64,000 bases of DNA, from positions 354,498,031 through 354,562,030 of the forward strand of contig CM077672.1 of NCBI GenBank assembly GCA_039707655.1, given 5' to 3'. The translations under genes and the position numbers were made by a program. Positions 22,711 through 35,993 of the stretch are shown piece after piece. The stretch's first letter is position 1, and every line of letters begins with the position of its first letter. Under the pieces are notes generated by a model, which did not search any database, was not told the origin of the DNA, and saw only the letters and a program-made list of their open reading frames with translations. This DNA comes from Elymus sibiricus. Taxonomy: Eukaryota > Streptophyta > Magnoliopsida > Poales > Poaceae.

Positions 22711-23342
22711 TGATGGCCCACAAGTATAGGGGTTCGCAACAGTCTTCGAGGGTAGTATTTTCACCCAAATTTATTGATTCGACACAAGGGAGCCAAAGAA
22801 TATTTATAAGCCTTAACTGTTGAGTTGTCAATTCAACCACACCCGAGAAGTCACTTCCTTGCAGCAATTTATTGTTAGCACAGTAATATGATAGTATTGA
22901 TAGCAGTGGTAACAATAGTAACAGTAATAGCAACAGTTTTGTAGCGGGTGTAACAGCAGCAACAACAATAGTAACTCGAACAAAGACAATATTAAGAAAG
23001 CGTAGGCATGGAGTAGCGCTGGATATTTGGATGAAATTCATTATGTAACAGTCACAACCTAGACCGACACACAATAGCACCAATTCATCAATCATATGTA
23101 GGCATGTATTCCCTCCCGTGGTAGTGGGGTCCTAATGGAAACTAAGGGTAATTAAGGTACTCATTTTAATAGAGAACCAGAACAAAGCATTAACACAAAG
23201 TGAATACATGAACTCCTCAAATTACAGTCATCCCCGGAGAGTATCCCAATTATTGTCACCTTGGGGTCCACGGTTGAGAGCAATAACAGGTGCATATGAC
23301 TTGCAAGATAGGATCAAGAACTCAAATATATTCATGAAAACA
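22711..23342 (-). mobile_element. LTR fragment X, interrupted by B1
   Basis: TGATGGCCCACAAGTATAGG is the reverse complement of an LTR 3' end like that of E1 (CCTATACTTGTGGGTCATCA). The body holds a run of AACAATAGTAACAGTAATAG-type repeats near 22900-22980. It is cut at 23343 by the start of B1; the expected B1 target duplication is aaaca (23338-23342), with its partner outside the visible part. Confidence 0.65.
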
Positions 23343-24904
23343 TGCTACTTGTAGTCAGCGTTGCTATTTCCTCGAAGAGGAGAGGATGATGCAGTACAGT
23401 AGAGATAAGTATTTCCCTTAGTTAAGAACCAAGGTTATCAATCTAGTAGGAGAACCAAGCAAAATTCCGTTAAGCGCACCTGCACACAAAAGAGCAAACA
23501 CTTGCACCCAACGCAAATAAGAGGGTTGTCAATCCTCTTAGCGGTTATTTGAAAGGATTAAATCTTATCGAGGTAAATAGATAAACTAAAATACTAATTA
23601 AAATAAAATTAAATAAATTGCAGCAAGGTATTTCTAGGTTTTTAATATGTGGTAAAGTAGACTGGGGGCCATAATTTTCACTAGAGGCTTCTCTCTCGAA
23701 CACATAGCATACAATGGGTAAACAAATTACTGTTGGGCAATTGATAGAAAAGCAAATAATTATGACGGATTCATGGCAATGATCATGTATATAGGCATCA
23801 CGTCCGAGACAAGTAGACCGACTCCTGCCTGCATCTACTACTATTACTCCACCCATCGACCGCTATCCAGCATGCATCTAGGGTATTAAGTATGAAACAG
23901 AGTAACGCCTTAAGCAAGATGACATGATGTAGACAAAGTAAACTCAAGCAATATGATTAAACCCCATCTTTTTATCCTTAATGGCAACAATACAAATAAG
24001 TGTCATGTCCCCTTCTATCACTGGGATTGAGCACCGCAAGATTGAACCCATCACAAAGCACCTCTCCCATTGCAAGATAAATCAATCTAGTAGGCCAAAC
24101 CAAATCGATATATCGGAGAGAAATACAAAGCTATAATAATCATGCATAAAAGAGTTCAGAGAAGACTCAAATATTTCTCATGAATAATCTGATCATAAAC
24201 TCACAATTCATCGGATCCCAACAAACACACCGCAAAAGAAGATTACATCGGATAGAACTCCAAGAACATCGAGGAGAACATGGTATTGAAGATCAAAGAG
24301 AGAGAAGACGCCATCTAGCTACTAGCTATGGACCCGTAGGTCTGTGGTAAACTACTCACACATCATCGGAAGGGCAGCAAGGTTGATGTAGAATCCCTCC
24401 GTGATCGATTCCCCCTCCGGCAGAGTACCGAAAAAGGCCTCCAGATGGGATCACGGAAGAACAGAGGCTTGCAACGGCGGAAAGATTTTCTCTTCTGTCT
24501 CTCTGTTGGTTTGGGAATATTTGTGAATTTATAGCGAAGGAATTAGGTCAAGAGGTGCCATGAGGGGCTCACAAGCCTGGGGGGCACGACCACCCCCTAG
24601 GGTGCGCCCTCCAGGCTTGTCGCCTCCTCGTGACTCTTCTGGTCTTCTCCCGAAGCTTCCTGGGTCTCTTCTGGTCCAGAAAAAATTAACCCAAAGTTTT
24701 TTCTCGTTTGGACACTTTTTGATAATGATTTTCTGAAAAGGCAAAAACAAGCAGAAAATAGCAACTGGCACTGGGCACTGGGTTAATAGGTTAGTCCGAA
24801 AAAATGATATATATAATGGCATATAATTGCATATAAAACATCCAAGATTGATACTATAATAGCATGGAACAATCAAAAATTATAGATACATTGGAGACGT
24901 ATCA
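23343..24904 (-). mobile_element. B1 3' LTR
   Basis: Plus-strand ends TGCTACTTGTAG and GGAGACGTATCA, so in element orientation it is TGATACGTCTCC...CAAGTAGCA, 1562 bp. The GC-rich palindrome lies about 24551-24625 and the TATAAA-like box near 24525-24535, both read on the minus strand. Confidence 0.88.
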
Positions 24905-24920
24905 AGCATCCCCAAGCTTA
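24905..24920 (-). other. Polypurine tract of B1
   Basis: On the minus strand TAAGCTTGGGGATGCT abuts the first base of the 3' LTR. Confidence 0.8.
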
Positions 24921-27683
24921 ATTCCTGCTCGTCCTCGAGTAGGTAAATGATAAAAACATAATTTTTGATGTGGAATGCTACCTATCATGTTTCATCATGT
25001 AATCTCTCTCTTACGGTATGAATAATAAGATCCGAATGATTCAAAGCAATAGTCTATAATTTGACATAAATACATCAAGAATCAGGCATACTAATAAACA
25101 ATCATGTCTTTCAAAATAAAAATGCTAAAGAACGTTATCCCTACAAAATCATACAATCCTATCATGCTCCATCTTCTTAACACAAAGTATTTATCATGCA
25201 CTACCCCGATGACAAGCCGATCAATTGGTTCATACTTTTTAACGCGCTTCAGCTTTTTCAACTCCCACGCAATACATGAGCGCAAGCCATGGATATAGCA
25301 CTATGGGTGGAATAGAGTGTGGTGGTAGAGATGAATAGGAAAAGTAAAAATAAGAAGATAGTCTCACATCGACGAGGCTAATCAACAGGCTATGGATATG
25401 CCCATCAATTGATGTCAATGCGAGGAGTAGGGATTGCCATGCAATGGATGCACTAAGACATATAAGTGTATTAAAGCTCAACATGAAAACTAAGTGGGTG
25501 TGCATCCAACTTGCTTGCTCATGAAGACCTCGGGCATTTGAGGAAGCCCATCATCGGAATATACAAGCCAAGTTCTATAATGAAAAATTCCCACTAGTAT
25601 ATGAAAGTGACAAAATAGGAGACTCTCTATATGAAAAACATGGTGCTACTCTGAAGCACAAGTGTGGAAAAAGGATAGTAACATTGCCCCTTCTCTCTTT
25701 TTCTCTCATTTTTTTTCGTGGGCTCTTTTTTTCGTCCGGAGTCTCATCCCGACTTGTGGGGGAATCATGGTCTCCATCATCCTTTCCTCACTGGGACAAT
25801 GCTCTAATAATGATGATCATCACACTTTTAATTACTTACAACTCGATTCTAGAACAAAAATTTGACTCTATATGAATGCCTCTGGCAGTGTACCAGGATG
25901 TGCAATGATGCTAGCGTAACATGTATAAAAAATGATGAACGGTGCTGAGCCACAAATACTATGTCAGCTATATGATCATGCAAAGCAATATGACAATGAC
26001 GATGTGAGTCTTAAAAACGGAACGGTGGAAGTTGCATGGCAATATATCTCGGAATGGCTATGGAAACGCCATGATAGGTAGGTATGGTGGCTGTTTTGAG
26101 GAAGATATAAAGAGGCTTATGTGTGATAGAGCGTATCATATCACGGGGTTTGGATGCACCGGCGAAGTTTGCACCAACTCTCGATGTCAGAAAGGGCAAT
26201 GCACGGTACCGAAGAGGCTAGCAAATTGCGGAAGGGCGAGAGTGCGTATAATCCATAGACTCACATTAGTCATAAAGAACTCACATACTTATTGCGAACG
26301 TTTATTAGCCCTCGAAGGAAAGTACTACTACGCATGCCCCTAGAGGGATAGATTGGTAGGACAAGGTCCATCGCTCGTCCCCGACCGCCACTCATAAGGT
26401 AGACAATCAACAATAAATCATGCTCCCACTTCTTAGCATAACGACAGATCATACGTGCATGCTTCGGGACTCACAAACCTTAACACCAATATTCTTACTA
26501 AACCACAATCATCTACTAATACCTCCCACATATTACCATCTTAATATCACAAAACTATTGCAAGGAATCAAACTTATCATATTCAGTGATCTACATGAAA
26601 GTTTTTATTATATCCCTCTTGAATACCTATCATATCAAGACCAAATTCATAACCCGTGCATATTACCATTGCTATTCATTAGACTCTCAAAAAGATATAA
26701 GTGAAGCATGAGAGTGCAACTATTTCTTTAAAATATACCCACCGCCGTGCTCTAAAAGATATAAGTGAAGCACTAGAGCAACTGCCTAGCTCAAAAGATA
26801 TAAGTGAAGCACATAGAGTATTCTAACAAATCACGAATAATGTGTGCCCCTCTCAAAAAGGTGTGTTCAGAAAATATGATTGTGACAAACTTAAAAGCAA
26901 ACAAACTATATCACAAAACGCTCCAAGTAAAACACATATCATGTGATGAATAAAAATATATCTCCAAGTGAGTTACCGATAGATTGTAGACGAAAGAGGG
27001 GATGCCTTCCGGGGCATCCCCAAGCTTAGACGCTTGAGTCTTCCTTGAATATTACCTTGGGGTGCCTTGGGCATCCCCAAGCTTAGGCTCTTGCCGCTCC
27101 TAATTCCTTTATCCATCGTAGTCTCAATCAAAACATGAAAACTTTAGCACACAAAACTCAACAGAAACCTCGTGAGATCCGTTAGTATAACAAAAAAAAT
27201 CTTAAACTTTAGGTACTGTTGTAAATTGATTCATATTTAATATTTGCATAATTATACTGTACTCCAACTTCTCCATGACTCATACCCCCCGATACGATCC
27301 ATATATTCATCAAAATAAGCAAACTATGCAACAAAAACAGAATCTGTCCAAAACAGAACAGTCTGTAAAGACCTGAATTAACGTCATACTTCTGTAACTC
27401 CAAAAATTCTGAAAAATTAGAAAAACGTGGGAAATTCATATATAAATACTGTTTAAAAAATTTAGAAGGTTCTGACGTTCCAGAGAAAAAACAAAATTCC
27501 AGCACTAGACATAAAAGTTTCAGTTTTCCAACAGCATCTATCATACTATCTTCCAAATCATCCCAAAGGCATACTTGGCACAAACACTAATTAAAACATA
27601 AAAATACAATCATAACAGAAGCTATAAGTATGTAAACACTCAAGAACAGAAGGTAAAAGCAAAAATTTATTTTATTCATTGGG
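24921..27683 (-). other. B1 3' untranslated region
   Basis: Long region shared with B2, B3, B4 and B5 and without coding signal. It includes three GATATAAGTGAAGCA motifs (26695-26815) and two PPT-like motifs near 27001-27087. Confidence 0.7.
27001..27087 (-). other. Two internal PPT-like motifs in hairpins (B1)
   Basis: On the minus strand AAGCTTGGGGATGCC occurs twice. One copy pairs perfectly with GGCATCCCC across CCGGAA; the other, with its CTTGGGGATGCC, pairs with GGCACCCCAAG. The real PPT (24905-24920) carries the same core. The block is conserved in B3 (40508-40600), B4 (41031-41118) and B5 (56115-56200). Confidence 0.6.
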
Positions 27684-27735
27684 TTGCCTCCCAACAAGCG
27701 CTATTGTTTTATGCCCCTAGCTAGGCATAATGCAT
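27684..27735 (-). other. Conserved module just after the gag-protease stop
   Basis: On the minus strand it contains GCCTAGCTAGGGGC (with the 10-bp palindrome CCTAGCTAGG), ATAGCGCTTG and the hairpin TTGGGAGGCAACCCAA. Near-identical copies follow the ORF in B3 (39858-39920), B4 (41704-41765) and B5 (56795-56850), even though the B5 ORF is unrelated. A role in RNA 3' processing or packaging is only a guess. Confidence 0.6.
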
Positions 27736-28855
27736 AGTTTCAAGTGTTGTCATCCTTCAAGTTAATTCCATGGGTGGCCCTCATAATAGATTCATAAGGT
27801 GCTTTAGTTCTCTTTCTAGGGAAGTGTTCCATCCCTTTCTTTAATGGAAATTGAAATCTTATATTACCTTCTTTCATATCAATAATAGCACCAATTGTTC
27901 GTAGAAAAGGCCTACCAAGTATTATGGGGCAAGAAGGATTGCATTCAATATCAAGAACAATAAAGTCCCCGGACACATAATTTCTATTTGTAAGAATAAG
28001 CACATCATTTATTCTACCCAATGGCTTTTTAATAGTGGAATCCGCAAGATGCAAATTAAGGGAACAAAGATCCATGTCGGTGAGACCTAGCACATCACAC
28101 AAAGACTTTGGTATAGTGGAAACGCTAGCACCAAGATCAGAAAAGAGCATTACATTCATAATCTCATCTTGTAATTTTCTAGGAATTGATACTTCTAACT
28201 CAAGCTTTTCTTCACGTGCTTTCATCATGGCTTCTACAATATGTTTAGTGAAAGCTTTATTTTGTTCATATGCATTTGGTGAATTAATCATGGATTGCAA
28301 CAAGGAAATACACTCAATTAAAAAATAACTATCATAATTAAAGTCCTTGCAATCCAAAGTAGTGGGTGCATTACTATTTAAAGTTTTGACCTCTCCAAAC
28401 CCATATTTTTTTCATTTTTATCATTAAGATAATCACCCTCCAAGCAAGTGGGACTCCTTCTATCTAAAGTTGACTCTTCTTCAGTCCCTTTTTCATCAAG
28501 TTTTATGTTACTAAATAATGATTCAATAGGAGTGACATCAATCATTTTAATATCTTCATCATTACTACGATAGAAACCGGGTGGAATCACTTTTTCTAGA
28601 AATTCTCGCTTAGCTCTCAACCTAGCGGTCCTTTATTCTCTTTCATAATGGAAACATAGATAGCTTCAATAGACTCATTTATATCATGCTTGGGTGGCAA
28701 AATTATAGTTTTGAAATTTTCCACATCATGAGCAATTCTATCCATGCTCCTAGCCAATTCATCAACTCTATTCAATTTTTCTTCTATCATAGTATTGAAA
28801 TTCTTTTGCGAACTAATAAATTATTTAATATTACTTTCAAGATCAGAGGGTATCC

Positions 28856-28955
<100 letters not shown>

Positions 28956-29156
28956 AGAATTACCATAATTATTAGAGGAATTTCCACGAAACGGTCTAGG
29001 ATTGAAATTACCCCTATAAGCATTGTTGTTGAAATTATTTCTAGAGACAAAATTCACATCAATAGCATCATTATTTTGCTCAATCAAAGTAGACAATGAC
29101 ACATCATTAGGATCAATATGAGCATTTTTACTAGCAACCAATTTCAATAGAGCATC

Positions 29157-30789
29157 TGATACGTCTCCAACGTATCTATAATTTATGAAGTATTCATGCC
29201 ATATTTATAACAATTCTATATGGTTTTGGTATGATTTGATTAGAACTAACCCGGACTGACGCTGTTTTCAGCAGAATTGCCATGGTGTTGTTTTTTGTGC
29301 AGAAAATCAAATTCTTGGAATGAGCTGAAACTTTTTGGAGATTTTTTATTGGACAAATAAGCAATATTGGAACCAAGACCCACTGGAGGGGGGCCACCCA
29401 GTGCCCACGAGGCACCAGGGCATGCCACCCCCCAGGCGCGCCCTGGTACCTCGTGGGGCCCATGTGGCCCTTCTTCGCGTGATTCCAACGCCAAAAAATC
29501 ATATATATTCAGAAACCCCCGAAAGTTGACCTAGATGAGTTTTTACGCCGCCGCAAGCCTCTGTACCTCCACGATCTCATCTACAGCCCTTTTCCGGTAC
29601 CCTGCCGGAGGGGGGAAGGCATCACCGGAGGCCATCTTCATCATCCCGGAGGTCTCCATGATGAGGAGGGAGTAGTTCACCCTCGGGGAAGAGGGTTTGT
29701 ACCAGTAGCTATGTGTTTGATCTCTCTCTCTCTCGTGTTCTTGAGATGGCACGATCTTGATGTATCGCGAGCTTTGTTGATATAGATGAATCATATGGAG
29801 TTTCCCCTCTCTATCTTCTTGTGATGAGTTGGGTTTTCCCTTTGAAGTTTTCTTATCGGATTGAGTCTTTAAGGATTTGAGAACACTTGATGTATGTCTT
29901 GCATATGGATATCTGTGGTGACAATGGGATATTCACTTGATTCACTTGATGTATGTTATGGTGATCAACTTGCGGGTTCCGTGACCTTGGGGATTTATGC
30001 ATAAGGGTTGGCACACGTTTTCGTCTTGACTCTCCGATAGAAACTTTGGGGCACTCTTTGAGGTTCTTTGTGTTGGTTGAATAGATGAATCCGAGATTGT
30101 GTGATGCATATCATATAATCAAACCCGTGGGTACTCGTGGTGACATTGGAGTACCTAAGTGACATTAGGGTTTTGGTTGATGTGTATCTTAAGGTGTTAT
30201 TTTAGTACGATCTCTAGGGCTGTTCGTGACAATTAATGGGGATGGCTCATAAGATTGATCGAGAAGGATAACTTTGAGGTGGTTTCGTACCCTACAACAA
30301 TTTATTCGTTTGTTCTCCGCTATTTGTGACTTTGGAGTGAACTCTTTGTCGCACGTGAGGGATTTACATATGATTCAACTATGTCAACATTGTTGGGAGA
30401 TCGCACTAGTGAAAGTATGAACCCTAGGCCTTATTTCTAAGCATTGCAATACCGTTTGTGCTCCGTTTTACTACTTGTTACCTTGCTGTTTTGATATTTT
30501 CAGATTACAAAAACCTATATCTACTATCCATACTACACTTTTATCATCATGTCTTCGCCGAACTAGTGCACCTATATAATTTACAATTGTATTGGGTGTG
30601 TTGGGGACACAAGAGATTTCTTGTATTTGGTTGCAGGGTTGTTCGAGAGATACCATCTTCAACCTACGCCTCCCACGGATTGATAAACCTTAGGTCATCC
30701 ACTTGAGGGAAAATTGCCGCTGTCCTACAAAACTCTGTGCTTGGAGGCCCAACACGAGTCTACAAGAACAAGTTGTGTAGTAGACATCA
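29157..30789 (+). mobile_element. Solo LTR (Athila-like) inside B1 gag
   Basis: Begins TGATACGTCTCCAACGTATC and ends GTGTAGTAGACATCA; both flanks carry gcatc (29152-29156 and 30790-30794). The intact B4 sequence at 43150-43165 has the single target. It contains a GC-rich palindrome (about 29386-29461) and a TATATATT tract near 29500. No internal region remains, so LTR-LTR recombination has removed the element body. LTR fragment Y is the same family. Confidence 0.93.
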
Positions 30790-31682
30790 GCATCCATCTT
30801 ATCACTCAAAGTATTAATTTCTTCAACATAATTTACCTTCTTACCAGTTGGAGTTCGTTCAGTGTGCCATTGAGAATAATTTGTCATGATATTATCAAGA
30901 AGTTTTATAGCTTCTCCCAATGTAATTTCCATAAAAGTACCACCTGCGGCAGAGTCTAGCAAATTTCTAGAGACAAAGTTTAGACCCGCATAAAGTTTTT
31001 GTATGACCATCCATAAATTCAAGCCATGAGTTGGGCAATTTCTTATCATTAATTTCATTTTGTCCCAAGATTGTGCAACATGTTCATGCTCAAGTTGCTT
31101 AAAATTCGTAATTTGATTTCTTAGAGAAATAATCTTAGCGGGAGGAAAATACTTGGTAATGAAAGCATCCTTACACTTATCCCAAGAATCAATACTATTT
31201 CTAGGCAAGGATGAAAACCAAGTTTTAGCACGGTCTCGTAGTGAGAACGGAAATAATTTTAACTTAACAATATCATTATCCACATCTTTCTTCTTTTGCA
31301 TATCACAAATTTCAACGAAAGTATTTACATGGGATGCAACATCTTCATTAGGGTACCAGAAAATTGTTCTTTCATAACAAGATTATGCAAGGCAGCATTA
31401 ATGTCACACGACTTCGCACTAGTGGCGGGAGGAGCAATAGGAGTACTAATAAAATCATTATTATTAGTATTGGAAAAGCCACACAATTTTATATTTTCTT
31501 GAGACATCGCGACAAAGCAAGCAAACTACCAAACAAGCAAATAAAAATATTTTTGTGTTTTCGTAAAAAAAAAATTAGAAGTGGGGGAGATGAAAACGAG
31601 AGGCAAATGCAAATAAAAGGCAAATAAAATAAATGCAAGTGGATGATAGTTTGTGCGAAGGTACTTGGTAATTTTGATGATG

Positions 31683-31700
31683 TCTCCCCGGCAACGGCGC
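31683..31700 (-). other. Primer binding site of B1
   Basis: On the minus strand TGGCGCCGTTGCCGGGGA, ten or so bases inside the 5' LTR. By memory this fits the tRNA-Asp primer class used by Athila-like elements. Confidence 0.7.
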
Positions 31701-31713
31701 CAGAAATTCATCC

Positions 31714-32982
31714 TGCTACTTGTAGTTTGCGTTGGTATTTCCCCGAAGAGGAGAGGATGATGCAGTACAGTAGAGATAAGTATTTTCCTCAGTTAAGAAC
31801 CAAGGTTATCAATCCAGTAGGAGAACCAAGCAAAATTCTGTTAAGCGCACCCGCACACAAAAGAGCAAACACTTGCACCCAACACAAATAAGAGGGTTGT
31901 CAATCCTCTTAGCGGTTATTTTGCCAGGATTCAATCTTATCGAGGTAAATAGATAAACTAAAATACTAATTAAAATAAAGGTAAATAAATTGCAGCAAGG
32001 TATTTTTAGGTTTTTAATATATGATAAAGTAGACCGGGGGCCATATATAGTTTTCACTAGAGGCTTCTCTCTCGAACACATAGCATACGGTTGGTAAACA
32101 AATTACTGTTGTGCAATTGATAGAAAAGCAAATAATTATGATGGATTCATGGCAATGATCATGTATATAGGCATCATGTCCGAGACAAGTAGACCGACTC
32201 CTGCCTGCATCTACTACTATTACTCCACCCATCGACCGCTATCCAGCATGCATCTGGGGTATTAAGTATGAAACAGAGTAACACCTTAAGCAAGATGACA
32301 TGATGTAGACATAGTAAACTCAAGCAATATGATTAAACCCCATCTTATATCCTTAATGGCAACAATACAAATACGTGTCATGTCCCCTTCTGTCACTGGG
32401 ATTGAGCACCTCAAGATTGAACCCATCACAAAGCACCTCTCCCATTGCAAGATAAATCAATCTAGTAGGCCAAACCAAATCGATAGATCGGAGAGAAATA
32501 CAAAGCTATAATAATCATGCATAAAAGAGTTCAGAGAAGACTCAAATATTTCTCATGAATAATCTGATCATAAACTCACAATTCATCAGATCCCAACAAA
32601 CACACCGCAAAAGAAGATTACATCGGATAGAACTCCAAGAACATCGAGGAGAACATGGTATTGAAGATCAAAGAGAGAGAAGAAGCCATCTAGGTACTAG
32701 CTATGGACCCGTAGGTCTATGGTAAACTACTCACACATCATCGGAAGGGCAGCAAGGTTGATGTAGAAGCCCTCCGTGATCGATTCCCCATCCGGTAGAG
32801 TACCGGAAAAGGCCTCGAGATGGGATTGCGAAAGAACAGAGGCTTGCGGTGGCGGAAAGGTTTTCTCTTCTGTCTCTCTGTTGGTTTGGGAATATTTATG
32901 AATTTATAGCGAAGGAATTAGGTTAAGAGGTGCCACGAGGGGCCCACAAGCCTGGGGGGCGCGGCCACCCCCCTGGGCGCGC
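31714..32982 (-). mobile_element. B1 5' LTR, truncated
   Basis: Begins TGCTACTTGTAGTTTGCG and matches the 3' LTR up to the GC-rich palindrome (GGGGGGCGCGGCCACCC), where the B2 LTR starts at 32983. The missing outer third should lie beyond B2. Confidence 0.85.
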
Positions 32983-34529
32983 TGCTACTTGTAGTCTGCA
33001 TTGGTATTTCCCCGAAGAGGAGAGGATGATGCAGTATAGTAGAGATAAGTATTTCCCTTAGTTAAGAACCAAGATTATCAATCCAGTAGGTGAACCAAGC
33101 AAGATCCAGTAAACAACACCTACACACAGAAAAGCAAACACTTGCACCCAACGCGAATAAGAGGGTTGTCAATCCTCTTAGTGGTTACTTGCAAGGATTA
33201 AGTCTGATAGAGACAAATAGATAAAATAAAATAGTAATAAAAGTAAAAGTAAATAAATTGCAGCAAGGTATTTTTAGGGTTTTTATATGATAAAGATAGA
33301 CCCGGGGGCCATCGTTTTCACTAGAGGCTTCTCTCTCTAGCAAAGAAACATACGGTGGGTAAACAAATTACTGTTGGGCAATTGATAGAAAAGCAAATAA
33401 TTATGACGAATTCATGGCAATGATCATGTATATAGGCATCACGTCCGAGACAAGTAGACCGACTCCTGCCAGCATCTACTACTATTACTCCACTCATCGA
33501 CCGCTATCCAGCATGCATCTAGAGTATTAAGTTAATAAAAACAAAGTAACGCCTTAAGCAAGATGACATGATGTAGAGAAGAAAATTCAAGCAATATGAA
33601 TAAACCCCATATTTTATCCATAATTTCAATAATACAAATACATGTCATGTCCCCTTTTGTCACTGGGATTGAGGACCGCAAGATTGAACCCATCACAAAG
33701 CACCTCTCCCATTGCAAGATAAATCAATCTAGTAGGCCAAACCAAATCGATAGATCAGAGATAAATACAAAGCTATATTTAATCATGCATAAAAGAGTTC
33801 AGAGAAGACTCAAATATTTCTCATGAATAATCTGATCATAAACTCACAATTCATCGGATCCCAACAAACACACCGCAAAAGAAGATTACATTGGATAGAA
33901 CTCCAAGAACATCAAGGAGAACATGGTACTGAAGATCAAAGAGAGAGAAGAAGCCATGTAGCTACTAGCTATGGACCTGTAGGTCTGTGGTAAACTACTC
34001 ACACATCATCGGAAGGGTAGCAAGGTTGATGTAGAAGCCCTCTGTGATCGATTCCCCCTCCGGCAGAGTACCGGAAAAGGCCTCCAGATGGGATCGCGGA
34101 AGAACAGAGGCTTGTGGCAGTGAAAAGGTTTTCTCTTCTGGCTCTCTGTTGGTTTTCCAATATTTGTGAGTTTATAGAAGTGGAACTAGGTCAAACAGAG
34201 TCATGTGGGCCCCACAAGGCAACATGGTGCCCCCCCGGGGCGCGCCCTGTTGCCTTGTGAAGCCTCCATGAGGCTTCTGGCCTCCTCCCGAAGCTTCCAA
34301 GGTCACTTTTGTCCAGAAAAATATCTCCAAAAAGTTTCGTGGCATTTGGACTTCGTTTGGTACAGATTCTCTAAAAAGCCAAAAACAAGCAGAAAACAGC
34401 AACTGGCACTGGGCACTAGGTTAATAGGTTAGCCCAAAAAATGATATATAATTGCATATAAAAACATCCAAGATTGATACTATAATAGCATGGAACAATA
34501 AAAAATATAGATACGTTGGAGACGTATCA
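32983..34529 (-). mobile_element. B2 3' LTR
   Basis: TGCTACTTGTAGTCTGCATT at the left, GACGTATCA at the right. The GC-rich palindrome lies at about 34202-34266 with a TATAAA-like box near 34170, both read on the minus strand. The 5-bp left flank cgcgc (32978-32982) predicts the target duplication. Confidence 0.85.
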
Positions 34530-34545
34530 AGCATCCCCAAGCTTA
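34530..34545 (-). other. Polypurine tract of B2
   Basis: Minus-strand TAAGCTTGGGGATGCT abutting the LTR, as in B1. Confidence 0.78.
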
Positions 34546-35993
34546 ATTCCTGCTCGTCCTCGAGTAGGTAAATGATAAAAATAGAATTTTTGATGTGGAA
34601 TGCTACCTATCATGTTTCATCATGTTATCTTTCTCGTACGGTATGAATAATAAGATCCGAATGATTCAAAACAATAGTCTATAGTTTGATATAAAGACAT
34701 CAATACTCAGGCATACTAATAAACAATCATGTCTTTCAAAATAAAAATGCTAAAGAATGTTATCCCTACAAAATCATACAATCCTGTCATGCTCCATCTT
34801 CTTAACACAAAATATTTATGATGAACAACCCCGGTTTTAGCCAAGCAATTGGTTCATACTTTTTAACGCGCTTCAACTTTTTCAAATCCCACTCAATACA
34901 TGAGCGCAAGCCATGGATATAGCACTATAGGTGGAATAGAGTATGGTGGTAGAGATAAATAACGGGAAGTCAAAAATAAGAAGATAGTCTCACATCAATG
35001 TGGCTAATCAACGGGCTATAGAGATGCCCATCAATTGATGTCAATGTGAGGAGTAGGGGTTGCCATGGAACGGATGCTCTAAGAGCTATAAGTGTATGAA
35101 AGCTCAACATGAAAACTAAGTGGGTGTGCATCCAACTTGCTTGCTCATGAAGACCTCGGGCATTTGTGGAAGCCCGTCATCGGAATATACAAGCCAAGTT
35201 CTATAATGAAAAATTCCCACTAGTATATGAAAGTGACAAAATAGGAGACTCTCTATATGAAAAACATGGTGCTACTCTGAAGCACAAGTGTGGAAAAGGA
35301 TAGTAACATTGCCCCTTCTCTCTTTTTCTCTCATTTTTTTTCATGGTTCCTTTTTGCCTTTTTTTAGAATTATCTCATGGATCTCATCCCCACTTTTTCG
35401 AGGACTCATTAGTCTCTACCATTCTTTCCTCGCTGGGACAATGCTCTAATAATGATGATCATCACACCTCTATTTACTTACAACTCAACATTACAACTCG
35501 ATACTAGAACAAAAATATGACTCTATATGAATGCCTCTGGCAGTGTACCAGGATGTGCAATGATGCTAGCGTAACATGTATAACAATGATGAACGGTGGC
35601 TGAGCCAGAAATACTATGTCAGCTATATGATCATGCAAAGCAATATGACAATGATGATGTATGTCAGAAAAAGGGAATGGTGGAAGTTGCATGGCAATAT
35701 ATCTCGGAATGGCTATGGAAATGCCATGATAGGTAGGTATGGTGGCTATTTTGAGGAAGATATAAGGAGGCTTATGTGTGATAGAGCGTATCATATCACG
35801 TGGTTTGGATGCACCGGCGAAGTTTGCACCAACTCTTGATGTCGGAAAGGGCAATGCACAGTACCGAAGAGGCAAGCAAATTGCGGAAGGGTGAGAGTGC
35901 GTATAATCCATGGACTCACATTAGTCATAAAGAAATCACATACTTATTGTGAAAGTTTATTAGCCCTCGAAGCAAAGTACTACTACGCATGCT

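Larger units (their letters stand above)
32983..35993 (-). mobile_element. Element B2, 3' part (minus strand)
   Basis: Complete 3' LTR (32983-34529, 1547 bp), PPT (34530-34545 on the minus strand) and about 1.45 kb of 3' region nearly collinear with 24921-26335 of B1. B3 interrupts it at 35993; after B3 the host sequence resumes for 21 bases at 48792-48812, where C interrupts it again. The coding part of B2 is not in the window unless B4 belongs to it. The short open frames in 35504-35911 are shadows. Confidence 0.8.

Noticed and set aside
26680..26830. Regularly spaced ATATAAGTGAAGCA motifs considered as a CRISPR-like array
   Set aside because: Plant nuclear DNA; the spacers are not unique and the array is part of the retroelement 3' region in every B copy.
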